Assembly (NCBI GenBank): GCA_027296045.1
Contig: JAPUJS010000193.1
Location: forward strand, 1 to 6,196
Reading direction: 5' to 3'
Origin: a bacterium
Lineage (GTDB): Bacteria > Latescibacterota > UBA2968
Length of the DNA stretch: 6,196 nt
Below the pieces are notes generated by a model, which saw only the letters and a program-made list of their open reading frames with translations, was not told where the DNA came from and did not search any database. Below, in pieces: positions 1 through 6,188 of the stretch (positions within the stretch are counted from its first letter, which is position 1; every line of letters begins with the position of its first letter). Made by a program: the position numbers and the translations under genes.

Positions 1-1
1 C

Positions 2-361
2 ATCCCGACCCGGGAAACTGCCGAAAGGGACCTCTTGCTGGGTCAAGTCCTGTTAAGCCTCCAGGAAACCCTGCAGGATTCGACGACGGTAATAGCAGTC
101 GCTCCCGATCTCCGGGTCCTTGCCGACGGCCTGGAGACCCAACCGCTTCAGACGGCGGTAACGATCGTCCGAATCGCGCCCCCTCTCACAGGCGATTTTG
201 ACAACAATGGATCTGTCGACTTTCAGGATTTTCTGCTATTCGCCAGCGCCTTCGGCAAAACCGATTCCAAATTTGACCTGGACGGTGATGGCGCAGTTGC
301 ATTCCCGGACTTCCTGATCTTTGCCACGGCGTTCGGTCAGACCACCGAAAGGAAAGAATGA
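2..361 (+). CDS. C-terminal part of a dockerin-repeat protein (partial, 5' end outside window)
   Basis: The frame is open from the left edge, so the true start lies upstream; the TTG at 35 is only an internal candidate. The last ~55 residues hold two EF-hand-like calcium loops of the dockerin type. Loop 1 (194-229) runs D-F-D-N-N-G-S-V-D-F-Q-D and loop 2 (275-310) runs D-L-D-G-D-G-A-V-A-F-P-D. Each is followed by a near-identical helix (FLLFASAFG, FLIFATAFG). The preceding stretch is Val/Thr/Ile-rich and probably beta-structured. A short charged tail (TTERKE) follows, with no sorting signal or membrane anchor. In cellulosomes dockerins bind cohesins; in environmental phyla such tails end many large secreted proteins of unknown partner. 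The enzymatic or adhesive part, if any, is outside the window. The next gene follows on the same strand after 54 bp. Dockerin-like identity is fairly sure; function is unknown. Confidence 0.8.
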   Translation: MPTRETAERDLLLGQVLLSLQETLQDSTTVIAVAPDLRVLADGLETQPLQTAVTIVRIAPPLTGDFDNNGSVDFQDFLLFASAFGKTDSKFDLDGDGAVAFPDFLIFATAFGQTTERKE

Positions 362-389
362 TCGTGGACAAGGCGCTTCACAACCTGAA

Positions 390-403
390 TTTGATCTATC
401 AAA
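390..403. promoter_or_regulatory. Inverted repeat before the oxidase gene, possible operator
   Basis: TTTGAT-CT-ATCAAA is a perfect inverted repeat with 6-bp arms and a 2-bp centre. It abuts the AGGGA ribosome binding site of the downstream gene. Its size suits a dimeric regulator, or a small mRNA stem controlling access to the ribosome binding site. I found no convincing -35/-10 pair around it. A 14-bp AT-rich repeat can also arise by chance. Confidence 0.3.
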
Positions 404-408
404 AGGGA
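404..408 (+). promoter_or_regulatory. Ribosome binding site that sets the GTG start at 416
   Basis: AGGGA lies 7 nt before the GTG. The same frame is closed by a TGA at 392-394, and no other start codon falls between that stop and 416. GTG at 416 is therefore the only reasonable start for the oxidase-like gene. Confidence 0.7.
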
Positions 409-415
409 AAAAGCC

Positions 416-1009
416 GTGCACAATCCAATACAAGCATTTAAAACCCATTGGAACCAGGCAAGAACCGAAAACGATCCAAATACGAACTTTTGCACCCTCA
501 CAACCGTATCGGAAACAGGCGATCCCTCCGCCCGCATCCTCGTATTGCGAGAGGTCACTGAAGATGCGTTTAGCGTATTCATCAGCGGTACGAGCCCCAA
601 ATGGGATCATCTACACCAATCTCCAACCGCCGAACTGCTGACATTCTGGCCCACCCTGATGATCCAGTATCGGGTGCGTGGAACCGTTGGTGAAATCGCC
701 GCCGAAGATCTCAAGCAAAACTGGCTCAAAAAACCCTACGCGTCCAAACTCCTGGATCACTACTACGAAAAATTCCATGCCCAGAGCAGTATCATCAGCT
801 CCAGGGAAGAACTCCTCCAGGGCATCGAACAGCTCAAACAAGAATATCCGGAAGCAGAACAGATCCCGTTTCCGGAAAGTGCCAAAGGCATTTGCCTCAA
901 AGCCACGCACATCGAAGCCTGGCAAGAATCGCCCGGAGATCGACTTCACGAACGCTATCTCTATACCCTAAAAGAGAGCCAGTGGTCCCAACAGGTGCTC
1001 GTTCCGTAG
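416..1009 (+). CDS. Pyridoxamine 5'-phosphate oxidase-like flavoprotein (PdxH/PhzG-type fold)
   Basis: A 197-residue cytosolic protein with the split-barrel FMN-binding fold and the PNPOx C-terminal dimerisation segment. Aligned by eye with E. coli PdxH (218 aa), FMN-side features are recognisable: RILVLR (40-45), K62 of the R-K pair (the R is P61), Q84, the QSS motif (123-125), W169, and the end R176-L-H-E-R180-Y-L-Y. PdxH makes pyridoxal 5'-phosphate from pyridoxine or pyridoxamine phosphate using oxygen. Several substrate-phosphate positions differ: the residue equivalent to E. coli K67 is R45, Y124 is about N102, and R128 is about K106, while S132 is kept as S110. The N-terminus is about 20 residues shorter than in E. 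coli. It may be a true but diverged PdxH or a PNPOx-like enzyme acting on another substrate, so I give no symbol. Family membership is firm; the reaction is less so. Confidence 0.88.
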   Translation: MHNPIQAFKTHWNQARTENDPNTNFCTLTTVSETGDPSARILVLREVTEDAFSVFISGTSPKWDHLHQSPTAELLTFWPTLMIQYRVRGTVGEIAAEDLKQNWLKKPYASKLLDHYYEKFHAQSSIISSREELLQGIEQLKQEYPEAEQIPFPESAKGICLKATHIEAWQESPGDRLHERYLYTLKESQWSQQVLVP

Positions 1010-1023
1010 CAGCTCCCTATCCC

Positions 1024-1043
1024 TTTTCCACACGCGCGGAAAA
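1024..1043. terminator. Inverted repeat in the convergent intergenic space, weak terminator candidate
   Basis: TTTTCC and GGAAAA form a perfect 6-bp stem around an 8-nt loop (ACACGCGC), about midway between two genes that end facing each other. The position suits a bidirectional terminator. The stem is AT-rich and no T-tract follows on either strand, so it is not a canonical Rho-independent terminator. Confidence 0.25.
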
Positions 1044-1087
1044 TTAGTTGGGATCTAAAATCAACCCTTTATCCAGTCTTTAATCAC

Positions 1088-2233
1088 CTAAACGTAATTC
1101 ACCCCACACCAGAGTCCTGGAATCGGAAACACCTTTCGGAGCACCTCCCCGGCCTGCCCGCCAGCATCCAGCAATCGGGCTTCCGCATCATCCAGTGTGC
1201 CAAAAATAATCTGCGCAGCCGTCCCCCGGTTCTCCGCCACAACCCGGTCGCCACCATACCCGAATATCATTTGGTCGCCCTGTTCCTCAAACACCAATCC
1301 TTTCGCGGCCTCTCCCAACACCTCTTCAAAATAAGGTCGCATCCGCTCCATCAACTGCGCGAAGTGGATCACCAGCATCGTCCCCGATGTTGAAACCGGT
1401 TTGCCCTCCAGCCCTCGTTCCCGCAACACATCCCCAAACAACCGGTCGTGTCCCATCACGTGAAGGTCCATCCCTTGCAGTCCCTGATCCTTCACCAGCC
1501 TGCCCAGGGCCCCTGCCAGACAAACCCGATCTCCCGCAAAGTCCAGCACCCGCACCCGACCATCGTCACCTTCGCCTGGAACTTGAAGCACCACGAAACT
1601 CCGTAAATGCCCGCCGTCCTTCACCAGAAACGTCCGGGCAGGCCGGTTCATCGCCCACCCATCAATCATCTGCGCATAATCTGCAGGCGGCCGGACCCAT
1701 CGCACAGGTTCAAACCGGTACACCCGCATCAAATCCGCAATATCCGCCTCCGAAGCCGCTGTCACCTCCAGCCCGTCGTCAAATGTATTTGCCTGGTCTG
1801 CCTGGATTTCAAACGCCCAGTCCTTTCCAATATACCGGCACCCCAGCCGGTGATACATCTTTCGATATCCCGAAACCAGAATGATATCCACCCCGTCCTC
1901 CCGGCACACCCGCATCGTATCTTCAAACAGCGCCGTAGCATACCCGTGTCCCCGTTGCGACTCATAGGTCGCCACGCCCCCAAGCGACGCCACGCTGATG
2001 GGACATCCGTAAATCACCGCCTGCCGCCGAATGGTCCCGATATGCGACACCACCTCTCCATCTTTCACCACCACGCGCAAATTGCCCGCATTTTCCGGCG
2101 TAAAAACGTGCGGTTGTCTTTCGAACAGACCTGGGAAAAACACATCGCTGATCAATCGATCCAAACTATCGAACTCATCCAGGTGTACACTTCGGATCCC
2201 GTCCTCCCAGGACGGTTCAAACTCCCTTGGCAT
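1088..2233 (-). CDS. Eis-like GNAT-family N-acetyltransferase, three-domain form
   Basis: A 381-residue cytosolic acetyltransferase. The N-terminal GNAT domain (about 14-145) carries the acetyl-CoA pyrophosphate loop Q93-R-G-H-G-Y-A99 after the strand VASLGGVAT, then MYHRLG (126-131). Y127 in this Y-x-R-x-G motif matches the proposed general acid tyrosine of Mycobacterium Eis. A second, GNAT-like region follows (about 146-280). The C-terminal ~95 residues (about 285-381) look like the SCP2/sterol-carrier-like domain of Eis proteins (LMERMRPYF, GDQMIFGYGG, then FPIPGLWCGVNYV at the very end). In Eis the C-terminal carboxylate acts in catalysis, and this protein is likewise intact to its last residue. 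Known relatives acetylate amines on antibiotics, peptides or proteins; the substrate here is unknown. It is the last gene of the minus-strand cluster, 55 bp after the hydrolase. An in-frame ATG ten codons upstream (2263) is less likely because the strong ribosome binding site precedes the ATG at 2233. Confidence 0.87.
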   Translation of the reverse strand: MPREFEPSWEDGIRSVHLDEFDSLDRLISDVFFPGLFERQPHVFTPENAGNLRVVVKDGEVVSHIGTIRRQAVIYGCPISVASLGGVATYESQRGHGYATALFEDTMRVCREDGVDIILVSGYRKMYHRLGCRYIGKDWAFEIQADQANTFDDGLEVTAASEADIADLMRVYRFEPVRWVRPPADYAQMIDGWAMNRPARTFLVKDGGHLRSFVVLQVPGEGDDGRVRVLDFAGDRVCLAGALGRLVKDQGLQGMDLHVMGHDRLFGDVLRERGLEGKPVSTSGTMLVIHFAQLMERMRPYFEEVLGEAAKGLVFEEQGDQMIFGYGGDRVVAENRGTAAQIIFGTLDDAEARLLDAGGQAGEVLRKVFPIPGLWCGVNYV

Positions 2234-2239
2234 AAAAAT

Positions 2240-2245
2240 CTCCTT
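2240..2245 (-). promoter_or_regulatory. Strong Shine-Dalgarno that fixes the acetyltransferase start at 2233
   Basis: The minus strand reads AAGGAG, then six bases (ATTTTT), then ATG. This is a near-consensus ribosome binding site at good spacing. It decides for the 381-residue protein beginning MPREFEP over the start ten codons upstream at 2263. Confidence 0.8.
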
Positions 2246-2288
2246 CGAGCGAAAGCAGGACATCTTTCCAAGATGCTCCGGCTAAAAA

Positions 2289-3329
2289 TCAAGCCATCAA
2301 ACACCGGTCAAACATCGCCAACGATTTCCGTCCGCTAAACTCGTGCCCGCCCAAAAACCGGTCCTTCTCCAGACAATCGCGGGCCCCCGACGCTCGATAG
2401 ATCCGTGACAGGTGTCGAAATGCCCGCTCGGCATCCTCAATCCGAAACCCCCGGTCCTCCTCTCCCATTTCCGCCACCAGAGGACGGGGCGCGATCAGAC
2501 CCGCCACATCGGCAATATCACCCATGGTCAACAACCCCGGCATATATTGGGCACCACAAAAATTCGCCCGGCCCGGCATTGCCCCGTTACGGATGGTACT
2601 GATATACCCGCTGATACAGGCACATTGAATCCGCCGATCCAGAGCAGCCAGATAAGCCGTCATCGTCCCGCCAAACGACACCCCCAGACAACCGATTCGC
2701 CGGGGGTCCACTTCTTTCCGAGACTGCAAATAATCCAGCGTTCGAAACCCATCCCAAATCTGTAAGGCCAAGAAATAATACCCCCGATATCCCTCGGCCA
2801 TAAAATTCACATTGCACTTATCCCGTCTTTCCCGCACCCAGTCCTCTGGACTCATCCGCTCCCCAAACCCCCGCCAATCCGGTGCCACCACCACATAACC
2901 CCGCTCTACCAGTTGCACGGCCAGTTGCTTCTGATAATCCGTATGCGGCTTTCCATCTCCATCCAGCCCCACCAACGGATTTTTGCCAATCCCGTGCCCG
3001 TGGGCCGCCAGCACCCCGGGCCGTTTCTCGCCCCGTTTCAGCCCCTTGGGCACCAGTACATATGCCGGCACACTGGCAAACCGCTCGGTATCGTACACCA
3101 CTTTTTCACGCACATACGTCCCCATATCTTCCTGTTCCAATACCTCCGACCGCAAAGACACTTGCTCCGGCATCGGTCCCAATCTCTTGACTAGTTGCGC
3201 TCGAAATTGCCTGCGCCAGGCCCGCCAATCATCGACAGATTTTCCATCAAACACCAGCGCGCCACGATTGGCCCGCATCCAGGCCTGCACCGTCTCATAA
3301 GGCGACAAATACCGCTTCCTTTTAGCCAT
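2289..3329 (-). CDS. Alpha/beta hydrolase, dienelactone hydrolase/acetyl xylan esterase type
   Basis: A 346-residue serine hydrolase. Visible landmarks are the oxyanion-hole strand end HGHG (110-113), APDWRGFGER (149-158), the nucleophile elbow G216-V-S218-F-G-G, the conserved IAPRPLV strand (279-285) followed by G-E-E-D292 as likely acid, and G-G-H329-E-F as the catalytic histidine. The segment YMPGLLTMGDIADVAGLIAPRP is typical of the Abhydrolase_7/acetyl xylan esterase-like branch. Expected chemistry is ester hydrolysis, perhaps deacetylation of a sugar or small metabolite. There is no signal peptide, so it probably acts in the cytosol on an imported compound. I chose the ATG at 3327-3329 (MAKRKRYLSP): it follows a G-rich stretch (GGGGGTAGG) and starts 29 bp after the transporter stop. 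The longer frame from 3443 would overlap transporter codons and adds a stretch unlike this family. The substrate cannot be named. Confidence 0.88.
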   Translation of the reverse strand: MAKRKRYLSPYETVQAWMRANRGALVFDGKSVDDWRAWRRQFRAQLVKRLGPMPEQVSLRSEVLEQEDMGTYVREKVVYDTERFASVPAYVLVPKGLKRGEKRPGVLAAHGHGIGKNPLVGLDGDGKPHTDYQKQLAVQLVERGYVVVAPDWRGFGERMSPEDWVRERRDKCNVNFMAEGYRGYYFLALQIWDGFRTLDYLQSRKEVDPRRIGCLGVSFGGTMTAYLAALDRRIQCACISGYISTIRNGAMPGRANFCGAQYMPGLLTMGDIADVAGLIAPRPLVAEMGEEDRGFRIEDAERAFRHLSRIYRASGARDCLEKDRFLGGHEFSGRKSLAMFDRCLMA

Positions 3330-3358
3330 ATGACCTACCCCCACTTGAGTTTGAACAG

Positions 3359-4771
3359 TTACAGCAATCCGAATTCCCACAACAAACACGCAATAGCAAA
3401 CACCCCATACACCAGCGACGCAATTGTCATCATCACCGTGCACCCAATCTTCGGCCGGGCCGCCTTTGGCAAATAGCGAAGGTTGATATACAACATCAGT
3501 GGCACATAAATGGCCATCGCAAACCCGCCCATATAAGCCGCGTTAAACAAAAACCCCAGTTCACTCACCCCATAGCTCTCCATCACAGCCGTAATCACAC
3601 ACCCGGCCACAATCCACACCGCCGCCACCAGCAAATACCACCAGCTCAAATCCCGCTTCTGTGCGCCCTTAAAATTCGTATACACAATATCGGCAATCGA
3701 CCGGGATACGCCGTCCACCAGTGCCAGTTGGGTGCCAAACAAAGTCGCTAACCCGACCAGCAAAAAAATCACGCGTCCTGTCTCACCCCACACCTCGGCC
3801 AGAACCTGTGCTTCATCCCAGATCAGTGTGCCCGGAGAAGGAATAATGCCCTTTGGATGGAGTACAGCCAGAGAACCAAAAATAAACAAAATCATGGTCA
3901 CCGAATTCAAAAGCCAGAAAAACAGCATCTGGTCTTTCTTGATATAATCCCACCAGTCCTGAAACCGGCTGATATTTTCTTCCGTCTCCTCAAACTGAAA
4001 CCCCGTCGAAGGAATGGCCTCCACCCGACCGCGCAACGGGTTCTGCATCGAAGGCACGTGTGCCCCCATTCCAATATGCTTATCCCGCAAATAAAACGTA
4101 TAAAACAAATTTGCCGTCCCGCCTGCCCCTGCAAATACAATGGCAATGAACAACGCCTTCACCGACATTCCCGGCTCTTTATATCCTACATTAAGAATCC
4201 CTTTCCCCAGATCCATCCACGTCTCGGCCGACCCCACAGCAAAAGCTACGATAAGCAACCCCACCGTCACCACAACCACCATCAACTCCACCGCCCGTTC
4301 CATCGACTGGTAAATCAGCTTGGGTCCAAACAAAATCAACGCCACACCCGCAAATGTCACCACCGTCCAGACCGTGTCCGACCCCCATCCTTCAGGACCT
4401 ACCAGCAATGCCTTCAAAGCCAACCCGGAAGCACGACCCCATCCAGGCGCGATCCAGGAAAAAACCGTAATGAAAATAAAAAGCGGGGCAAACCCACGCC
4501 ACACCCGAACAAACCCGGTATACACCGTTTCCCCGGTGGCAATGGTCCAGCGCCCCACTTCAAAATTGATCCACATCTGCAAAAACACACCCATCACCGC
4601 CGCCCACACCATACTCGCACCATACTTTGCCACCACCAGGGGCCACACGATAATTTCTCCAGCCCCAATCGACAACCCCACCAGCACAGCACCCGGCCCG
4701 GCCATCTGCCAGAATCCCAGCTTGCGCTCGGGCATCGTCCGTGTTTCAAAGTCCTTCAACGGTTCGTACAT
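3359..4771 (-). CDS. Nramp-related membrane transporter lacking the canonical metal-binding motifs
   Basis: A 470-residue inner-membrane protein with about 11 hydrophobic helices (roughly 21-43, 52-70, 94-113, 134-150, 161-180, 205-227, 283-304, 333-353, 379-397, 405-430, 443-467). The start GPGAVLV, the helix 1-2 spacing and the segment MWINFEVGRWTIATGE align well with the Nramp (MntH/COG1914) family, which has a LeuT fold and imports Mn2+ or Fe2+ with protons. The four-residue DPGN motif of helix 1 is replaced by G36-A-G-E39. The helix 6 MPHN is G218-T-A-N221. The metal-binding Asp, Asn and Met are therefore missing. An unusually long hydrophilic loop (about 228-282, acidic and aromatic: FEETEENISRFQDWWDY) separates helices 6 and 7. 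The substrate may be another ion or an organic solute; this is open. It is probably the first gene of an operon with the hydrolase and acetyltransferase. Placement in the Nramp superfamily is fairly sure; calling it a metal transporter is not. Confidence 0.85.
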   Translation of the reverse strand: MYEPLKDFETRTMPERKLGFWQMAGPGAVLVGLSIGAGEIIVWPLVVAKYGASMVWAAVMGVFLQMWINFEVGRWTIATGETVYTGFVRVWRGFAPLFIFITVFSWIAPGWGRASGLALKALLVGPEGWGSDTVWTVVTFAGVALILFGPKLIYQSMERAVELMVVVVTVGLLIVAFAVGSAETWMDLGKGILNVGYKEPGMSVKALFIAIVFAGAGGTANLFYTFYLRDKHIGMGAHVPSMQNPLRGRVEAIPSTGFQFEETEENISRFQDWWDYIKKDQMLFFWLLNSVTMILFIFGSLAVLHPKGIIPSPGTLIWDEAQVLAEVWGETGRVIFLLVGLATLFGTQLALVDGVSRSIADIVYTNFKGAQKRDLSWWYLLVAAVWIVAGCVITAVMESYGVSELGFLFNAAYMGGFAMAIYVPLMLYINLRYLPKAARPKIGCTVMMTIASLVYGVFAIACLLWEFGLL

Positions 4772-4776
4772 AATTC

Positions 4777-4782
4777 CCTCCC
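4777..4782 (-). promoter_or_regulatory. Ribosome binding site of the transporter
   Basis: The minus strand reads GGGAGG, then GAATT, then ATG at 4771, a strong Shine-Dalgarno at short spacing. It supports the start MYEPLKDFE and marks the 3' limit of the decayed region in the spacer. Confidence 0.75.
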
Positions 4783-4796
4783 TGTATGCACTACAT

Positions 4797-4969
4797 CTAT
4801 AAAACGCTTAGCACAACCACAATCAGATTATCCGTCTGAGGCGCATCCCCCACAAACGAAGCCACATCCGGAACCACGGCATCACGCACCCCTTCTACAG
4901 ACAAACCCTCTCGACCACACTTCAACCTCAAGGATTTCGTACATCAAAAAAGCACACCACAGAGTCCGA
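4797..4969 (-). pseudogene. Decayed C-terminus of a SpoIIE/RsbU-type PP2C phosphatase
   Basis: No intact gene lies between the transporter and the dehydrogenase. One minus-strand frame (4797-4943) ends in a stretch typical of SpoIIE/RsbU phosphatases: GLSVEGVRDAVVPDVASF, then VGDAPQTDN, then LIVVVL. It closely resembles the family's last motif (F.GdApQtDDiTlvvL), with the second Asp changed to Asn. The frame has a TGA just upstream and no good start or ribosome binding site. Further upstream, other frames give pieces that could be the preceding motif: SDSVVCFFDVRNP (4931-4969) resembles 'GD.vvlyTDGv.EaRNp' with a small deletion, and EILEVE (4921-4938) follows. I infer a gene broken by truncation and frameshifts. 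Only the terminal PQTD segment is strong evidence; the upstream pieces are suggestive. Confidence 0.5.
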
Positions 4970-5020
4970 GATGTGCTCTTGTACCAATTTCTGCCAGTCC
5001 GCCCGCCCGGATTCCCGCGT

Positions 5021-5049
5021 AATTAACGGTCCGGTACCGGCAGTGTCAA
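5021..5049 (-). promoter_or_regulatory. Candidate sigma70 promoter for the transporter-hydrolase-acetyltransferase operon
   Basis: On the minus strand a perfect -35 box TTGACA (5044-5049) is followed by a 17-bp spacer and TTAATT (5021-5026) as -10, which matches TATAAT at only three of six positions. It starts 14 bp after the dehydrogenase stop. Transcription would start near 5014 and leave a leader of about 240 nt, containing the phosphatase remnant, before the transporter. The spacer holds a 10-bp palindrome, listed separately. Confidence 0.4.
5031..5040. repeat. 10-bp perfect palindrome inside the promoter spacer
   Basis: CCGGTACCGG is fully self-complementary and lies between the candidate -35 and -10 boxes, a classic place for a repressor or a MerR-type activator site. 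It does not extend beyond 10 bp. It may be chance in a GC-rich stretch. Confidence 0.4.
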
Positions 5050-5063
5050 GCAGATCTCTACAC

Positions 5064-6188
5064 CTACAACCTCAGCTTGCGCACCACCCGTCTGGCAAGC
5101 GACAGATACGTCGTCAGCTTCCCGCCAAACACGTGCAACAGCTGTGTGTCTCCCTTTCGATGCAAATCCAGCTTGTACTCCCGCGACAAATTCGTCGGAT
5201 CTTTCCGACTCGCCACCAGCGGCCGAATCCCGATCACCGCGTCCTTCACATCCGCCCGCTGAATCTGCGACTCCGGCTTCAAATACCGGTTCACTTCGTC
5301 CATCAAATACACAATATCTTCTTCTCGGACCGTTACCGCGTCAATCGCGTCTTCTTCCTCCCGCTCGGTGGTCCCGATCATGGTCTGGTTGTTCTCGGGC
5401 TCGGGAAGAATAAAAAAAATACGCTTTCTACTCGCCTGTAAAAACATCGGCTCCGGCGTCAACAATCCCTTCAAAAAAATATGAACCCCGCTGATCTTCC
5501 GAACCTGATATCGAGCTGGAAACCCCAGTTGCGTTACCACTTCATCGATCCAGGGGCCCGTGGCATTCACCAGCGTCCGACACCCATAGGTCTCCCCACC
5601 CGCACGAACCCGAAAACCTTCCGCATCCCAATCCACCTCCTGAACAGCCGTCCGTTCCAAAAACGTCCCCCCAAGCCCCTGTGTTTCCTCTGCCACCCGT
5701 TTTGTCAATGCCCGATCATTGGTCTTCCCGTCGTAATATTTCAACACTGCCCGAATGCCTTCGTATTTCAGCAGCGAGAATTGATCCCGAAACTCCCCCA
5801 TCGGAACTTTACTCGACCGTTTGGGGTTTCTTCTGCCGGCCAGCAAATCATACAATTTAATCCCCGCCCAGAGCTTCCACACCGGTCGGGGGCTGGTTTG
5901 ATAAATCGGCAAATAAAACGGCTGCAAAAACACCAGATCGGGATAGGTCTCCAACAATTCCTGCCGGTCGTGCAGGGCCTCATACACCAGCCCGAACCGA
6001 AACGTCTCCAGATAGCGCAATCCCCCGTGGATCAATCGCGACGACTTGGAAGAAGTGCCACCACCAATCTCCCCCTTATCCAGCACCAGCACCCGGTGCC
6101 CCCGCTTGCACAAGGCTTGGGCAATCCCACACCCGTTGATCCCGGCACCGATTACAATCGCATCGTATATGATTTCCGTCTCATTCAT
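5064..6188 (-). CDS. glpD: FAD-dependent glycerol-3-phosphate dehydrogenase, short form without C-terminal domain
   Basis: Oxidises sn-glycerol 3-phosphate to dihydroxyacetone phosphate with FAD, normally at the inner membrane, passing electrons to quinone. The N-terminal Rossmann motif G14-A-G-I-N-G19 with acidic D37 binds FAD. The family signature GTSSKSSRLIHGGLRYLE spans 44-61. VNATGPWID (207-215), GIRPL with R322, SREYKLD with R336 (matching E. coli GlpD R317 and R332, which contact substrate phosphate) and FGGKLTTY (354-361) are all present. The protein ends at residue 374, just after the FAD domain, whereas GlpD is usually about 500 residues with a further ~120-residue C-terminal domain. 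No reading frame after the stop resembles that domain. The ATG at 6186-6188 fits the family N-terminus (about 8 residues before the first strand), but its ribosome binding site lies mostly outside the window. It is the most upstream minus-strand gene seen. Confidence 0.87.
   Translation of the reverse strand: MNETEIIYDAIVIGAGINGCGIAQALCKRGHRVLVLDKGEIGGGTSSKSSRLIHGGLRYLETFRFGLVYEALHDRQELLETYPDLVFLQPFYLPIYQTSPRPVWKLWAGIKLYDLLAGRRNPKRSSKVPMGEFRDQFSLLKYEGIRAVLKYYDGKTNDRALTKRVAEETQGLGGTFLERTAVQEVDWDAEGFRVRAGGETYGCRTLVNATGPWIDEVVTQLGFPARYQVRKISGVHIFLKGLLTPEPMFLQASRKRIFFILPEPENNQTMIGTTEREEEDAIDAVTVREEDIVYLMDEVNRYLKPESQIQRADVKDAVIGIRPLVASRKDPTNLSREYKLDLHRKGDTQLLHVFGGKLTTYLSLARRVVRKLRL

Larger units (their letters stand above)
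4772..5063 (-). other. 292-bp spacer between dehydrogenase and transporter
   Basis: This is the only long gap in the minus-strand cluster; the other gaps are 29 and 55 bp. It contains, in transcription order, the candidate promoter with palindrome, a phosphatase-like remnant with shifted frames, and the transporter ribosome binding site. No intact gene or clear Rho-independent terminator was found. Its layout suggests that an older gene was lost here and that the downstream operon may have its own promoter. Confidence 0.6.

Noticed and set aside
377..402. Possible promoter (TTCACA / TATCAA) before the oxidase-like gene
   Set aside because: The spacer is only 14 bp and both boxes are imperfect.
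1047..1068. Possible second hairpin (GTTG..GAT / ATCAAC) in the convergent gap
   Set aside because: The stem is two 3-bp halves with a bulge, and no T-tract follows; too weak to call a terminator.
2234..2263. Ten extra residues at the start of the acetyltransferase
   Set aside because: The near-perfect ribosome binding site at 2240-2245 lies inside this stretch and serves the ATG at 2233.
1607..2338. A 243-codon plus-strand open frame opposite the acetyltransferase
   Set aside because: Same reasoning: His/Pro/Arg-rich, no recognisable motif, and the opposite strand encodes a well-supported GNAT protein.
3330..3443. A 38-residue N-terminal extension of the hydrolase
   Set aside because: It would overlap the end of the transporter, its sequence is the transporter's last helix read in another frame, and the ATG at 3329 fits the family start.
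3857..5026. A 389-codon plus-strand open frame opposite the transporter
   Set aside because: It is antisense to a clear membrane protein, rich in His, Pro, Arg and Gln as expected from reversed codons, and shows no domain motif. It is a shadow frame from codon bias.
4931..5058. A short minus-strand frame encoding a stretch ending FFDVRNP as a separate small gene
   Set aside because: It has no credible start or ribosome binding site, and its end resembles a PP2C motif continuing in other frames, so a decayed remnant explains it better.
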